A stretch of DNA of 64,000 nucleotides from Protonemura montana (taxonomy: Eukaryota > Arthropoda > Insecta > Plecoptera > Nemouridae). Both the position numbers and the translations under genes were made by a program. Numbering within the stretch: the first letter of the stretch is position 1; the number at the start of each line of letters is the position of its first letter. Where the stretch lies: contig OX387604.1 of the NCBI GenBank assembly GCA_947568835.1, positions 28,559,351-28,623,350 on the forward strand, given 5' to 3'. The notes under the pieces were generated by a model. That model worked only from the letters and a program-made list of their open reading frames with translations. It had not been told where the DNA came from and ran no database searches. Below are positions 49,611-61,773 of the stretch, one piece after another.

Positions 49611-51318
49611 CCTGGACGCTGAATTTAATCCCAGGAAGAATTTCTTGTAAACAAAAATTAACATGGGTTGTTTTCATTTACCCTCACTATGTTCACACAG
49701 TTGTAATCATTGCATCATGAGCTTTTCTTAAATAATACAAAGAAAATAAATTCACTTCTTATCAGTTTTTGTCTAACCTAGCTCGCTAAAGCAATTAAAA
49801 TTGTTATTTCTCATGAATTATAAGCTTACCATTGTAAGTAGCAAATGATGTGCAGGAGCCACAAAATGACACGCGCAATTCCATTGAAGTTGGTTGTAGA
49901 TCGTCTTGGCAAGAACAATTTAACGGTTTCTGTTAAAACTACAAAATAGACAAGTCTTCATCTGAAAGCATACCATTATCATCTTTGTAATTCAGTAAAT
50001 TCCCGAGAAGTAATGCTTAGGAGATAAGAATATGATTGCACATATTTATGAACACATTTTTTACTGCGAAAAGAAGTTGCATTTATACTTACGGGTGTAC
50101 TGAGATCGATTCAAAAGATAAAACAATTAATCTGGAAGAATACTTCCCCTTAATGCATCGACCCTAAGATTTGCCATACTGGAAAATACTTTCCCCTTCG
50201 CGCTCTTCGAATATCTGTCAAATATTTGTTATCTTCATTAACCCAACGGAACTCATTCAATCTCATACCTTTTAATCATCTTCCTTCCAAGAGATATGGT
50301 CGATTGTTCAAATTATTGCACCCTGGCGCCCGATGATATTTCCTTCGCACAATTTCCTCTAGCGTATACCTCCATCTACTATCTCTAAGTTCTAGCTAGT
50401 TTACACTTTTTTATCTTTTGCTATCATTTTCATAATAAGAACCTTTCAGCAACGGCTCTAAAAGCAGGACGATGGTGGTCGTATTTAATTGAACTGTTAT
50501 TTCTTACTAGGCTTCCCATGGTACGCTTATACGGTGGCCAGATTTGCGACAATTTCCACTGAAAATAGACCAACGGCGTCGGTTGCGAGTCCCAGAATAA
50601 ATCTCTAGGGGGCTAACATGCACATGAACATAGACATGGACAGAAACACGGGAAAAATCAACAAATGCCCCGGAATAGGAGCATATAGTATCACGGATAG
50701 TAACCCAACCTACCGGATTTTATGTCGCATTATCCTATGGTGCTCAACTCAACCTGGGATTTGATGGAAATAAGAAACATTTGTGCGTATCATTGCGTGG
50801 TGGAGCGTAGAGTCGTAGTGTTCCCAGCAGAAGGGTGCAAATAGTAATCACTGGAGTTAGGCCCAACTTACAGCATATCGGCTTCAGAGATCAGGGAAAT
50901 GAGCATACACTTATACAGCGTTGGACTAAATTACCTACAGAAGTCGAATGTTGAAAATCTTGAATACAATTATAGGAATTATTTTAGAAACGCCGTGTTT
51001 AGTTTTTGTGTGAATGGCGGTGGTAGAATGACGGCAGTAATAAATGTTTCATGTCAAGATCCATCCTTTAAAAAGGCCAACACTAAAATAAAAGTATGAT
51101 GTTAAATTTCCGTTCTGGTACACCTCACAGTTTATCAATACGAAAACATGGGTCTCGCTCATCTCTCCATTAGGATTCTAAGAAAACAAATACGAGAGGC
51201 GTGAGATGCAGCCTCCTTATAGCACATATCTTAAGGTGATAAGGTCTACTTAGCTACTTAGCGAATTTTCTTCTGGTCTACTTACTGGCTTACCAGTTAC
51301 CAACTCCGAGACATCTTT
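49611..51318. other. unique DNA, no gene supported
   Basis: A 66-codon open frame at 50899-51099 has no recognisable domain. Nothing else is supported. Confidence 0.45.
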
Positions 51319-51888
51319 TAGTCTAGGAATATCGACGGCAAAAAGGGGCGTGTCCGTATTCGGTGTTATATAAAGCTGAAATTTTGATATTATGTGCATA
51401 AAACCATGACACAACTATTGTCACAAACCCGGACAAAAAATTTTCATCGGAAGTCATTCAAAAAAATTATCAAAGTCAAAATTTCTTAAAAAATGAAAAT
51501 TACTTAAAAGTTTAATAAGTATGTCATTTTTGAATTTATAAACGTCTAGTTTCCGCAGAAGCCTAGGCATTAATACGTTATATCGATACCGTTTTTAAAA
51601 AACGTCAAAAAGTTTTTACTAACCTATGACATGAGCCAAAAAGTAGCTAAAAAAACGCAAAAAAAAATATATACCACTTTTCACTTAATGCCACGGGACT
51701 AAATATTGGCCGAATGTTATTAAACGAGTTTGTAAAGATAGCTCAATTCATTGTCTACAAGACTGCAGATCTAACTTTTTGAACACGTCAAGTTCACAAC
51801 TGAGATTTTTGCTTTTCCCTACGAGAGGTAACTCTTGGCGCGCTGCCAAGCGCCGATAAGCCGTGCGGCTGGCTGGTTAATAGCATGC
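51319..51888 (+). repeat. left terminal inverted repeat
   Basis: Arm of about 570 bp; the complement is at 54290-54868. The inner edge includes GCCGTGCGGCTGGCTGG. Confidence 0.85.
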
Positions 51889-52482
51889 GTAGGGTGCTTT
51901 GAATGGCATACTAGCGTTGAGTGCGCAGGCTTTTTGATACTACGTTAGGTCCGCACTTGATTTCATATTATTTACTTAAAATTGGAGGCTTTTTGTTTTT
52001 TGTCTGTAAATTTGGTCTGTTTCTTGATTTTTACATAAAAAAAAAGTTATATATTCGTTTATATCAACCATACCTTGCTCTGTTTTAACCACGTGCAGAG
52101 GTTTGAGGATCTACAGAATCCGAGATAATGATTTTCAAGAAGACTGCGAACAGATTTGTCGAGGTATATCCACTTGACATGGGTTTCGATGGCTTGCAGG
52201 GTTAGTTTGCTGGCTTGCTAGTTAGTTTCCTACTCACTTTCAAAGCAGGACGACGAATATTATTGATAATTTCTGAAAATTCTCCCAAATATATGGAATG
52301 CAAATGGCATGAAGATAAATAAAATGCGCGTAAACTCACTTGTTTACTCACTAATTCACTAGTTACTCAGCAATGATTTTGTTTATTTGTGCAAGTGAAA
52401 AGATCGCCTACAAAACGGAATAACTAGCAATACGTATGGGTATGTAGTAATGCATGCTTCCTCATACTAGATCCATGTTAAC

Positions 52483-54248
52483 ATGACAGTTAATTTTATT
52501 CACTATTTTCACTTAGCAGAGAAAACAGGAGATAGCTGCGAACCCTCCACAACAGAATCTAGAAAAATAATTTCCACCACAGGTATTGGAAATTTTTTTC
52601 AGTTAGCGTTCCTAACCAGCGAGAATGTTCCTAATTTAACAGAAAAGGGTCTAATAAGCAAAAGACAATGATATTGCAAGAACAATAAATCAAGCAAGCA
52701 AGAAAGGGTATCAAATTTTTCCTTACAAATATCAAGGCAAGGAAGTTGCAGAGAGCAGTACACCAACAAAAAAAATATTGACATGGCAAAAAACGTAGGC
52801 TCGAGTCCCCTAACTTAAACAGAGGTGAAACACCACCCCCAAACAAACGGGTATCGCGTTCAACAATGCCAGAGTTTCACTGGAGCATATACCGTTTCAT
52901 TATCCATCAATTAAGAGATACAAACAAGACAGGACGTAAAGTTTCTCTCGTTGACATGAATCCGGAGTCTCTTAGGGAAAATGTATTGAAAGCAACCAAA
53001 GAGAGAAATGACGAGGTAATTTTAAATCGAATGACATTCGGTTCCCTCTTTGAGGTAAACGCCAGCTACCATGCAGATTGTTTGTCGAAATATCTGAGTG
53101 CTAACAGCATAGAGGCATGTAAAAAGGTCCAAACCGTCTCACAATACGATCGCGCTGCTGTCAACACACAAGCGTTTATTTCGGATAAAATGAGGAGATG
53201 GAAAATTATACCAATTCCCAACGTTTGCGAAAAATACAGGGAATACCTCATTGCTGAGGGTGTAGACACTAAAGTGGCAAGTTCGTGTCACCTACAAGTA
53301 TTTAATACACAATAAACTAATTAGCAACAGCAAAGACCAAACCATCTCATTCCACTATTGCACAGGAAACCTCCCAGGCATCATGTGCTCAGATTTTCTT
53401 TCTATTGGGCTGTTATATCAGCAAAAACGGGATCAGTCGGGAAAAGCACCTATGCACATCGGTTCATTCCTGTACACGAAATTGCATTGAAAATTGGGCT
53501 CCCAATAAGCATCGCTTTACCTGCAGCCCCATGCACTGTCCGGCTGTGACACTGTTTTAAACGTTTTTCGGAATCGGTAAAAACAGGATCTGGCGTCAAC
53601 TGAATAAAATGACCCGAGACGAGTTGTCACTTTTGGCCAATTTTTCAGACATTTTGGAAAAGGTGAGCACTGCTCGAAGTTTGGTGGTTAAATTGTACGA
53701 TACAAACAAGAAATTCCGACAGTATCATTACTCGCTAAATGCGCTGCGTTTTAAGATAGCAGTGTCGCGACCTATCTCAATTGCCAAAATACTCCCGAGC
53801 GAAGGGGCATTTCATCAGCACCTTCGACGAGCTGCATGGCAATTTAGCACTTAGGTAAACTCGCACGTGCAATTTCCAAAAATGTGGCTTAAGTTTGCCA
53901 AAGTAATATTCAAAGCTATCAGAGGTTTTTGAACTAGAATTTAAATGTCGTCTCTATTTTTCTTCTTCTTATTATTATTTTTATTATTTGTGGTGATAGG
54001 TCCCGAAGACAGTGGCTGGTGTCAGAGCCTGGGCAGAAAGTTCGTCTTACCTGTATATTTCGAGGGTCAAACAGCCATGGAAACGTTGCAAAATTTCAGT
54101 CAAGTCCAAGAAATCCTGCAGCATAAACCCCACTTGCACGTGCAATAGCAATGGAATTGGATGCATCGACGTATGCAGGTGTGATAGGGAATGCTACAAT
54201 GCCTATAGTGACATGATCGACAATGCCGACGAAGAAACGCTTCAATGA
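52483..54248 (+). pseudogene. broken transposon gene with FEN/XPG-like segment and Cys-rich C-terminus
   Basis: The pieces lie in order on one strand but in different frames with stops between them. 52483-52671: a Ser/Thr-rich N-terminal piece. 52866-53315: a 149-codon piece with ASYHADCLSKYL (a YH..C...Y motif). 53535-53600: HALSGCDTV, a frame change, then FFGIGKNRIWRQL. 53609-53854: ends LPSEGAFHQHLRRAAWQ. 54012-54248: a Cys-rich piece with SINPTCTCNSNGIGC then CRCDRECYN. I recall this motif order from long uncharacterised proteins in many animal genomes. The GCD...GIGK part resembles the FEN1/XPG helix-hairpin-helix region, and the C-terminus recalls CXC-type zinc-binding clusters. It could be the element's own enzyme or a passenger. 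The product is non-functional here. Confidence 0.6.
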
Positions 54249-54289
54249 TGTACGCACGCATGGATGTATCAAGAGCGTTCCAAGCAATA

Positions 54290-54868
54290 GCATGCTATTT
54301 GCCAGCCAGCCGCACGGCTTATCGGCGCTTGGCAGCGCGCCAAGAGTTACCTCTCGTAGGGAAAAGTAAAAATCTCTGTTGTCAACTTGACGTGTTCAAA
54401 AAGTTAGATCTGCAGTCTTGTAGACAATGATTTGAGCTATCTTTACAAACTCGTTTTATAACATTTGGCCAATATTTAGTCCCGTGGCATTAAGTGAAAA
54501 GTGGTATATATTTTTTTTGCGTTTTTTTAGCTACTTTTTGGCTCATATCATAGGTTAGAAAAAACTTTTTGATGTTTTTTAAAAACGGCATCGATATAAC
54601 GTATTAATGCCTAGGCTTCTGCGGAAACTAGACGTTTATTAATTCAAAAATGACATACTTATTCAACTTTTAAGAAATTTTCATTTTTTAAGAAATTTTG
54701 ACTTTGGTAATTTTTTTGAATGTCTTCCGATGAAAATTTTTTGTCCGGGTTTGTGACAATAGTTGTGTCATGGTGTTATGCACATAATATCAAAATTTCA
54801 GCTTTATATAACACCGAATATCCTAACTTCTCTATTTGAAGAGATAGCCGCTCGATATTCCTAGACTA
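54290..54868 (-). repeat. right terminal inverted repeat
   Basis: Inverted copy of 51319-51888, slightly longer because of an extra segment near 54810-54850 that includes a small inverted repeat (CTTCTCTATTTGAAGAG). Confidence 0.85.
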
Positions 54869-55933
54869 TTTGTCCTTGCCTAGTAGGTATGACATTGTAG
54901 AAAGTGCTACGTCAAGCTGAAGTTAATCCTTAGCCCTAATAAATAACAAAGTGGTTTAACAGTCAACAACAGGACATTTTCAATTGATTCAAGTAAGCGA
55001 AGAGAGAACTGCATTCATGTCTGCCATGCAATATGCCCCCCCTCCGCCCCAACACCCACCCACCCACCCACCATGGTTCTGGCTCACCTCATAAAGAGCC
55101 TAAAAGCAAATTCTGTGGAGACACTTCAAAACTTTGCTTCAATCCTAATAGGGAGGTCAACGTTTTTTTTCTCAGCAAAACTTCATCTGAAAAGAAACCT
55201 TTTCTTCTCCATCTTCACTCGCCGATTCGCTTTTCCCATTTCCTTACAGCCAACCCACCTGGTCGAAGCGTTTGAGTCCGTACATTTCGAAAGAAATCCA
55301 GTTGTCACTCAATATCTAGCCCCGAGAAGCAAACTCGATCTTGTTTATTTACTTGTATTAAAAAGTTTCCCTTACCTAAACAAGTTACATCAATATCCTG
55401 TGAGATTCATTCTAGCAGACTGGCTGTTTTATATGCTACCTACAAGCATACCAAATACGCCTCTACTCTGTTTTAGCTAATATTGGCACAGACATGGCAA
55501 ACAATGAATATCCAATATTGGGCTATCTTCTCGAATCAGAACGATATTGAATCGAATAGAGCAACATGCATATCTTGCATGAGCTTTGCAGGATGCATGA
55601 ATCTGAGCCCCAGCCTCAAAGCTGTGAGTGTACACTCACCTAGAGCGCATTCTACAGTTCACCTGTACCAGTGCCACCAGCGCTAATTAAGTACATGCGA
55701 TAATTGTATGAACCGTAACTTGAGAAGCTATATGCACACTTATCAGGCACCAAACGAGAAGCAGTCGAAGAAATACGTCAGGGTAATAGGCTTTTGCTAT
55801 TTGAAATCAGTTCATGCGAACAGTTTTGCGACGTAAAGGTGAGCGCAGAGATTGCAAAAGTTGCTTGGCGCTACGAGCAACTGGGTCTAAACTTGTAGAA
55901 TTCGAGCCGAAGCAGGTCTAGAGTGCAGACGTC
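54869..55933. other. unique DNA, no gene supported
   Basis: A 135-codon open frame at 55073-55480 shows no recognisable family or signal peptide. Left uncalled. Confidence 0.45.
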
Positions 55934-55936
55934 TTA

Positions 55937-56341
55937 AGCCCGGTTTACATGGGAGTATTTTTCTCGGCGGTAGACTCTCAGCGCCAGTCTACTGCCGAGT
56001 TTGCTGCTCTAGAGTGCTGGCACAATATTGCGTGCGTAGCTGTTTCCACATTTCAGCATAGGCAAAAGTTCTCTTCGGAGACATCAGTTGCAACTAGGCA
56101 CGCCCCGTCAGCTTCGGACACGCTCGCGGGAACGTTTCTGATTGGTTGGTTTCAACGTAGATCTCTGTTCAAACAGAACATGCGCTAATCGAAAATCTCG
56201 GCGGCAGATATCTACTACGTCTCTTGTACCGACTTGTAGCACATGTTTGGCAATAGTTTCCGTCTACACGGGCATAGTTTTCTCGTGTGGTAGACTGCGG
56301 AGGCAGAGAGCCGAGAAAAATACTCCCATGTAAACCGGGCT
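55937..56341. mobile_element. 405-bp MITE with TTA target duplication (PIF/Harbinger-like)
   Basis: The ends are about 31-bp inverted repeats beginning AGCCCGGTTTACATGGGAG and reaching TTTTTCTCGG. TTA flanks both sides (55934-55936 and 56342-56344). A 3-bp TTA duplication with such ends is typical of PIF/Harbinger-derived non-autonomous elements. The interior has no transposase; short open frames inside are incidental. Confidence 0.8.
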
Positions 56342-56344
56342 TTA

Positions 56345-57261
56345 GAGTTATCAATGTGACATATTATTATGGTACCTTTGGGAAGATTTTCAAGACGGGT
56401 ATGGGTACTCGACGGCAATAGTGTGTTATTGCCGGCAGAAATCCAGTGAAAACGATGGTAGGCGGCAGGGGCAGGGCAGGGCAGGGCAGGGCAGGGCAGG
56501 GCAGGGCAGGGGTGGAGGCAGAAACCCGTAGTGTGGCTCTCTACAGTTAGGCTAGGCGCGCTCCATGGCTATAGAGATAGCTCTGCTTGCACGAGCATTG
56601 GCACAAACTTTTCCTCAAACTTAGCTCCACTTTGAACCCAACGTCGGATTAAGGTGCTAAAGGGGGACAGAGACTAAAACCGTACTCAACTTGAGAGCAA
56701 ACCAAACAAAATTATGCATCGTGCTGAAATCAAAAACACAAGCTCATCACAACTCGTTTTGATGACTTTCGTGAAAATCTCAGGGGAAATATGCGCTGAT
56801 GCTTGTTCGTTTCGTACAGTATTCTATCCTGACGCAGGAGATCAAAGGAGATGTTATTCCATCCTGATGATCTCGAAGATGTCATAGTTCGATGACAATC
56901 TAGTAGAGATATGAGTTTGCAAGCGGAATTTTGACTCGACTTTCCTCCAGCATTATTCGAATGCTTCGATTTATTTCACATGGAATCAGAAATAGAACCA
57001 ATCGTTGGAGTAAGAATAAGACGCTGCAGTATTTCTCATATAAGTCTGAACACTTACAATGCGAAGCACAGGTCTTTGTATGGATACATCCTGTTTATTA
57101 TTGTGCGACATTCCAACGCAGCTGGCTTCGAATAAAACCTAAGCATTTAGTTATTTGTATGGAATGCAGGCGTGGGCAATAACAGTATTTTGGGTATAAA
57201 GAAGAAATTCAAAATTTGCAGAAAATCCGACATTCGAATAATTTGCCACACACGTAACACT
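56345..57261. other. unique DNA with a GGGCA array
   Basis: Apart from the pentamer array at 56466-56512 nothing is recognised. Confidence 0.45.
56466..56512 (+). repeat. GGGCA pentamer array, G-quadruplex motif
   Basis: About nine GGGCA units. Regularly spaced GGG runs separated by CA meet the usual G-quadruplex pattern. Confidence 0.9.
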
Positions 57262-57712
57262 GGTCATACACATGACCAGTTCTGTTCGGGAGAGAGGTTG
57301 GAGGGATGAAAGTTAAGCAACACTGCGCTGAGTCCGGTATTGGATGGCTGACCATCATACACATGACCAGTTCTGTTTGGGAGAGAGGTTGGAGGGATGA
57401 AAGTTAGTACAGCAACTTAACTTGCTTTGCTTATCAACCTCTCGACAGCATGGATTTGTGGAGGAATCCTGTTGTTCGCGTTGTACCGTCCTTCGGAAGG
57501 GACGTTAAGCCGGTGGTCGCCTTGGTGCTCTTCGACAGGAGTAGGCTACGTGCCGGCACCGGAATTCCCCTTCTCCCTTCTAGGCTAGATTAGGTTCATC
57601 ATCATCCTCATCATCATCCACTCATTCACCGACGTCATTAGACCAGTGCCGCATGGCCAGATGTCAAAACAATGCGTCGTTAAACACCACAAATAAATCA
57701 TGCTTGTCGTGA
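57262..57712 (+). mobile_element. SINE-like element with 5S-like head, copy B
   Basis: Plus-sense copy. Just under two 91-bp units with GTTAAGCAACACTGCGC and TTGGATGGCTGACC are followed by the shared body (CCTTCGGAAGGGACGTTAAG), a TCATCATCATCC region and the end ACCACAAATAAAT. It forms the outer part of the left arm of the large inverted repeat. Confidence 0.75.
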
Positions 57713-58576
57713 ATTCTAGCTGAAATAATCTAAATAGATCTTTCGTGGAATCTGAGACTTGAAAATATTTAAAGCGACCCGAAATAACGACGTCTTGTTT
57801 GTGTAAAAATGACATCTTTTTTCCGATAAGGAACTTTTTATTTATATAACCAAATATTTTGGTAAAATTCAACTTTTGATCGAATTACACGAATGAAACT
57901 TGTGAAAGTTCCGAGAACTTTCACATCTTCAAATATGACCATTTATAAAACGACAACCTCAATGAAGATCCTAAACATATGGAAATTAATAAGAAATACG
58001 TGAATAAGTAAGGGTATTTGTGAATTTAGATTAACCGAACTTCCCAATGACAATCGGACAAGTTGATTTTCTTTGGTTAAACCTGATTTTTATGTTCCGC
58101 TAACAACAAGAATATTTTTTGTAGAAAGTTTTCACAATTTTTACTTCAACCGGAAGCAACGGTTTTCTAAAATCATCTATTTTATTTTTATGTTTCTTCT
58201 TAAAAAATAAAATTCTTCCAGCGAGGTTAAGGAGGTCAACTTTTAAGTCCATTTATAAAAAGAACAGTTTGAAAAATAAACGTAAAAATGTATGATTTGA
58301 CTCAGAGCAATTATATCAGATATGATTTGACTCAGAGCAAGATTGCATTTTCATAAGGAAATGCAATGAGAATCAAATGAGAGATAAACCAGTCGAGAAA
58401 TTAATAAATACATCGAATGTGGAAGAAATTCTGATAACTTCGTTCATTTCTTCAAGTTTTATTAGATTTTCTAAAAGCTCTGTCTGTTACGGGACATAAA
58501 AAGTCTTTCCTGAATTTCCCCACTGGCAGGACGATCTTTGCGTAGCGAGGATAAAAGCTGTTTTTTGCAATACCGT

Positions 58577-58646
58577 AGTCCACAGTCCACAGTCCACAGT
58601 CCACAGTCCACAGTCCACAGTCCACAGTCCACAGTCCACAGTCCAG
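58577..58646. repeat. 7-bp minisatellite AGTCCAC (about 10 copies)
   Basis: Reverse complement of the GGACTGT array at 60434-61773, at the inner end of the left arm. Confidence 0.93.
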
Positions 58647-58651
58647 TAATA

Positions 58652-58790
58652 TTCTAGGCTAAATTAGGTTCATCATCATCCTCGTCATCATCCACTCATT
58701 CACCGACGTCATTAGACCAGTGCCGTATGGCCAGATGTCAAAACAGTGCGTCGTTAAACACCACAAATAAAATAAATAAATAAATGAAGT
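58652..58790 (+). mobile_element. SINE-like element, 3' fragment, copy C
   Basis: Only the last ~130 bp of the family (from CTAGGCTAAATTAGG through ACCACAAATAAA), followed by an (AAAT)n tail. It lies just inside the inverted duplication in the same orientation as copy B. Confidence 0.75.
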
Positions 58791-59920
58791 TGAAAACCAA
58801 ATGGTGCAAGTGATAGTTGGTTAACTCATCACCGAGTATACAATATGTATACTCATCCTGATACCAACCAAGGATTAAATGGTATTGAGAGTTGTGGCAA
58901 AGTTAGGTATAAGAAGTAAGACGCACATACATGAATTTGCATGCACAGAGAATGTGACGGGTGCGTAGCGATTCAAGTATTCTACTCCTCAAGGTCGTCA
59001 TATAGTAATATCGTGCAAGGAAGTAAGGATAACGATGTCGGGGTCATTGAATTGAAGGATTCAAGGATTCAAACGTGTAAGTATTGAAGGATGTCAGGGT
59101 GGATGGACGATCAGAGGGCAAGAGATGACTTTTCAAATGCTTATGAGAACGAATGGAGTGCGCTTATTTGGGTGAACTTTAAAACCACGGGAGAGCTCTA
59201 AGCTCTAAGCTCTATGCTCTAAGCTTGAGTTTGCAACACTTGTTAATGTAGTGCAGATGACCTTCTATGCTCGAGGAAAAGCATCTCTTGTCTCAAGACA
59301 GTCGGAGGGAGAGAGATGGAGAGATGGAAGAAGACGCGCTCATTCTGAGAGGTATGACATCTTGCAACAAAGAATTGACTGATCATATACATGTATGAAA
59401 AGCTCATCGGATGCTCAGAGAAAATTCAATAATGGCGACAGTACAGTTTTATTTCAAAATACCATACAAGTTACATGCTTTATTAAAAGATTCTAACTTC
59501 TTAAATGTTATTACATGTCTTTCGTCTTAGAGTTTTTGAATATATTTTCTCTATATTCGTTTAATGTTTATGAAAAGCATTCAACTGGACAAAAAATGTG
59601 TAAAGCCCAAACGCACGTGCGCAGATTTAGTAGAATTGGCAGAAGGTTTGGTGCAACTTTCTCTCTTTTCCATTGGCTAAACACTAGGAAGCTCAAGAAG
59701 ATGACAAAGCATCATAGTTTACTAAACATTAAGCCTTGTATGTTAAACACTAAGCCTTGTATGTTAAACACTGAATAGTGATCTTACTACCATACTTTGC
59801 AATAATTTAAACAAAACTGTAAAAGAAAGTCTGAGATTTGAATGGATTAGTCTGACCCTATCGACTGATGATCCAGTTCCCATTCCCCGGTATCACGGAT
59901 TTAAGCTATACATGTTCAAG
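58791..59920. other. spacer of the inverted duplication, unique DNA
   Basis: A short duplication GCCTTGTATGTTAAACACT lies near 59735-59770 and a small CTCTAAG repeat at 59195-59225. An 87-codon open frame at 59515 lacks recognisable features. Confidence 0.5.
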
Positions 59921-60036
59921 AGAGGTTGGAGAGAGGTTGGAGAGAGGTTGGAGAGAGGTTGGAGAGAGGTTAGAGAGAGTTTGGAGAGAGTTTGGAGAGA
60001 GTTTGGAGAGAGTTTGGAGAGAGTTTGGAGAGAGGT
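59921..60036. repeat. 11-bp minisatellite (GAGAGGTTGGA, about 11 copies)
   Basis: The first half uses GGTTGGA and the second half GTTTGGA, meeting at one hybrid unit (GGTTAGA). Confidence 0.9.
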
Positions 60037-60433
60037 GGCTAGTTCAAGCACGGTTCCCATCTCCAAGCCCAGCTGATAAATAGGTTGTCCAGGTAGCTTC
60101 AAGTCCACCTTCTCGAACTGTTCATTATCAAGTTCTACCATCCGTGATCTGAGAATAAATCCCTCGTCGGTAAACAAGTAGTGCCAACTGATTTCCAACT
60201 TCAAGATTCATCTCCTAGCGAGTTCTCAATGTCTATCTCACTGTTACAACATTTTATCCTTTAAGATGCAAAGTAGAAAACACATTGACAAACTAAACAA
60301 TCGACGCAAGATCTCTTGAAAGCAGTCTTTCTTAAGACTGATCTTAAAATGCAATTTTCTTTCGACAATCTCCTGTCTTTTATTTGTTAAGAAATACAAA
60401 TCTGAAGAATTAGTGAAACACGTACCTGAACTT
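60037..60433. other. spacer segment, no gene supported
   Basis: A minus-strand frame from 60204 shows a plausible peptide (DNEQFEKVDLKLPGQPIYQ) but then reads into the 11-bp minisatellite. I cannot support it as a gene. Confidence 0.35.
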
Positions 60434-61773
60434 GGACTGTGGACTGTGGACTGTGGACTGTGGACTGTGGACTGTGGACTGGGGACTGTGGACTGTGGAC
60501 TGTGAGGGGACTGTGGACTGTGAGGGGACTGTGGACTGTGAGGGGACTGTGGACTGTGAGGGGACTGTGGACTGTGGACTGTGGACTGTGGACTGTGGAC
60601 TGTGGACTGGGGACTGTGGACTGTGGACTGTGAGGGGACTGTGGACTGTGAGGGGACTGTGGACTGTGAGGGGACTGTGGACTGTGAGGGGACTGTGGAA
60701 TGTGGACTGTGGACTGTGAGGGGACTGTGGACTGTGGACTGTGGACTGTGGACTGTGGACTGGGGACTGTGGACTGTGGACTGTGGACTGTGGACTGTGG
60801 ACTGTGGACTGTGGACTGTGGACTGTGGACTGTGGACTGTGGACTGTGGACTGTGGACTGTGGACTGTGGACTGGGGACTGTGGACTGTGGACTGTGGAC
60901 TGTGGACTGGGGACTGTGGACTGTGGACTGTGGACTGTGGACTGTGGACTGTGGACTGGGGACTGTGGACTGTGGACTGTGGACTGGGGACTGTGGACTG
61001 TGGACTGTGGACTGTGGACTGTGGACTGTGAGGGGACTGGGGACTGTGGACTGTGGACTGTGAGGGGACTGTGGACTGTGAGGGGACTGTGGACTGTGAG
61101 GGGACTGTGGACTGTGAGGGGACTGTGGACTGTGAGGGGACTGTGGACTGTGGACTGTGGACTGTGGACTGTGGACTGGAGACTGTGGACTGTGGACTGT
61201 GAGGGGACTGTGGTCTGTGAGGGGACTGTGGACTGTGAGGGGACTGTGGACTGTGAGGGGACTGTGGACTGTGAGGGGACTGTGGACTCTGGACTGTGGA
61301 CTGTGAGGGGACTGTGGACTGTGGACTGTGGACTGTGGACTGTGGACTGTGGACTGTGGACTGTGGACTGTGGACTGTGGACTGTGAGGGGACTGTGGAC
61401 TGTGGACTGTGGACTGTGGACTGTGGACTGTGAGGGGACTGTGGACTGTGAGGGGACTGTGGACTGTGGACTGTGGACTGTGGACTGTGAGGGGACTGTG
61501 GACTGTGAGGGGACTGTGGACTCTGGACTGTGGACTGTGAGGGGACTGTGGACTGTGGACTGTGGACTGTGGACTGTGGACTGTGGACTGTGAGGGGACT
61601 GTGGACTGTGGACTGTGGACTGTGGACTGTGGACTCTGGACTGTGGACTGTGAGGGGACTGTGGACTGTGAGGGGACTGTGGACTCTGGACTGTGGACTG
61701 TGAGGGGACTGTGGACTGTGGACTGTGGACTGTGGACTGTGGACTGTGGACTGTGGACTGTGGACTGTGGACT
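60434..61773. repeat. 7-bp minisatellite GGACTGT with GAGGGGACTGT variants, 1.34 kb
   Basis: Heptamers predominate. Runs are broken by an 11-bp word (GAGGGGACTGT), by GGGGACTGT and occasionally by GGACTCT. Long frames on both strands (up to 522 codons; VHSPQST on minus, WTVDCGL on plus) arise because the words lack stops. It is the expanded counterpart of the 70-bp array at 58577. Confidence 0.96.

Larger units (their letters stand above)
51319..54868 (+). mobile_element. transposon-like element with ~570-bp terminal inverted repeats
   Basis: The outer ends share TAGTCTAGGAATATCGA in inverted orientation. After a short unalike stretch (about 20-30 bp) the inversion resumes and runs to TAGCATGC at 51881-51888 and its complement at 54290-54297. 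The flanks TTT (51316-51318 and 54869-54871) may be a 3-bp target duplication. The 2.4-kb interior has the remains of one plus-strand gene (separate entries). The superfamily is not assigned. Arms differ by scattered substitutions and small indels, so this is not a fresh copy. Confidence 0.75.
57262..58646 (+). repeat. left arm of a large inverted duplication
   Basis: From outside in: SINE copy B, a 991-bp unique segment (57585-58576) and ten 7-bp GTCCACA units. The reverse complement is at 61774-62765, with its SINE beyond and its 7-bp array before it. The 991-bp segments have the same length in both arms and look nearly identical, with differences mainly in the SINE. A 95-codon open frame (MNFTKIFGYINKKFLIGKKM...) exists in both arms; I do not regard it as an established gene. 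Confidence 0.9.

Noticed and set aside
55073-55480. 135-codon plus-strand frame
   Set aside because: No domain, signal peptide or splice context; the length is within chance in AT-rich DNA with overlapping frames.
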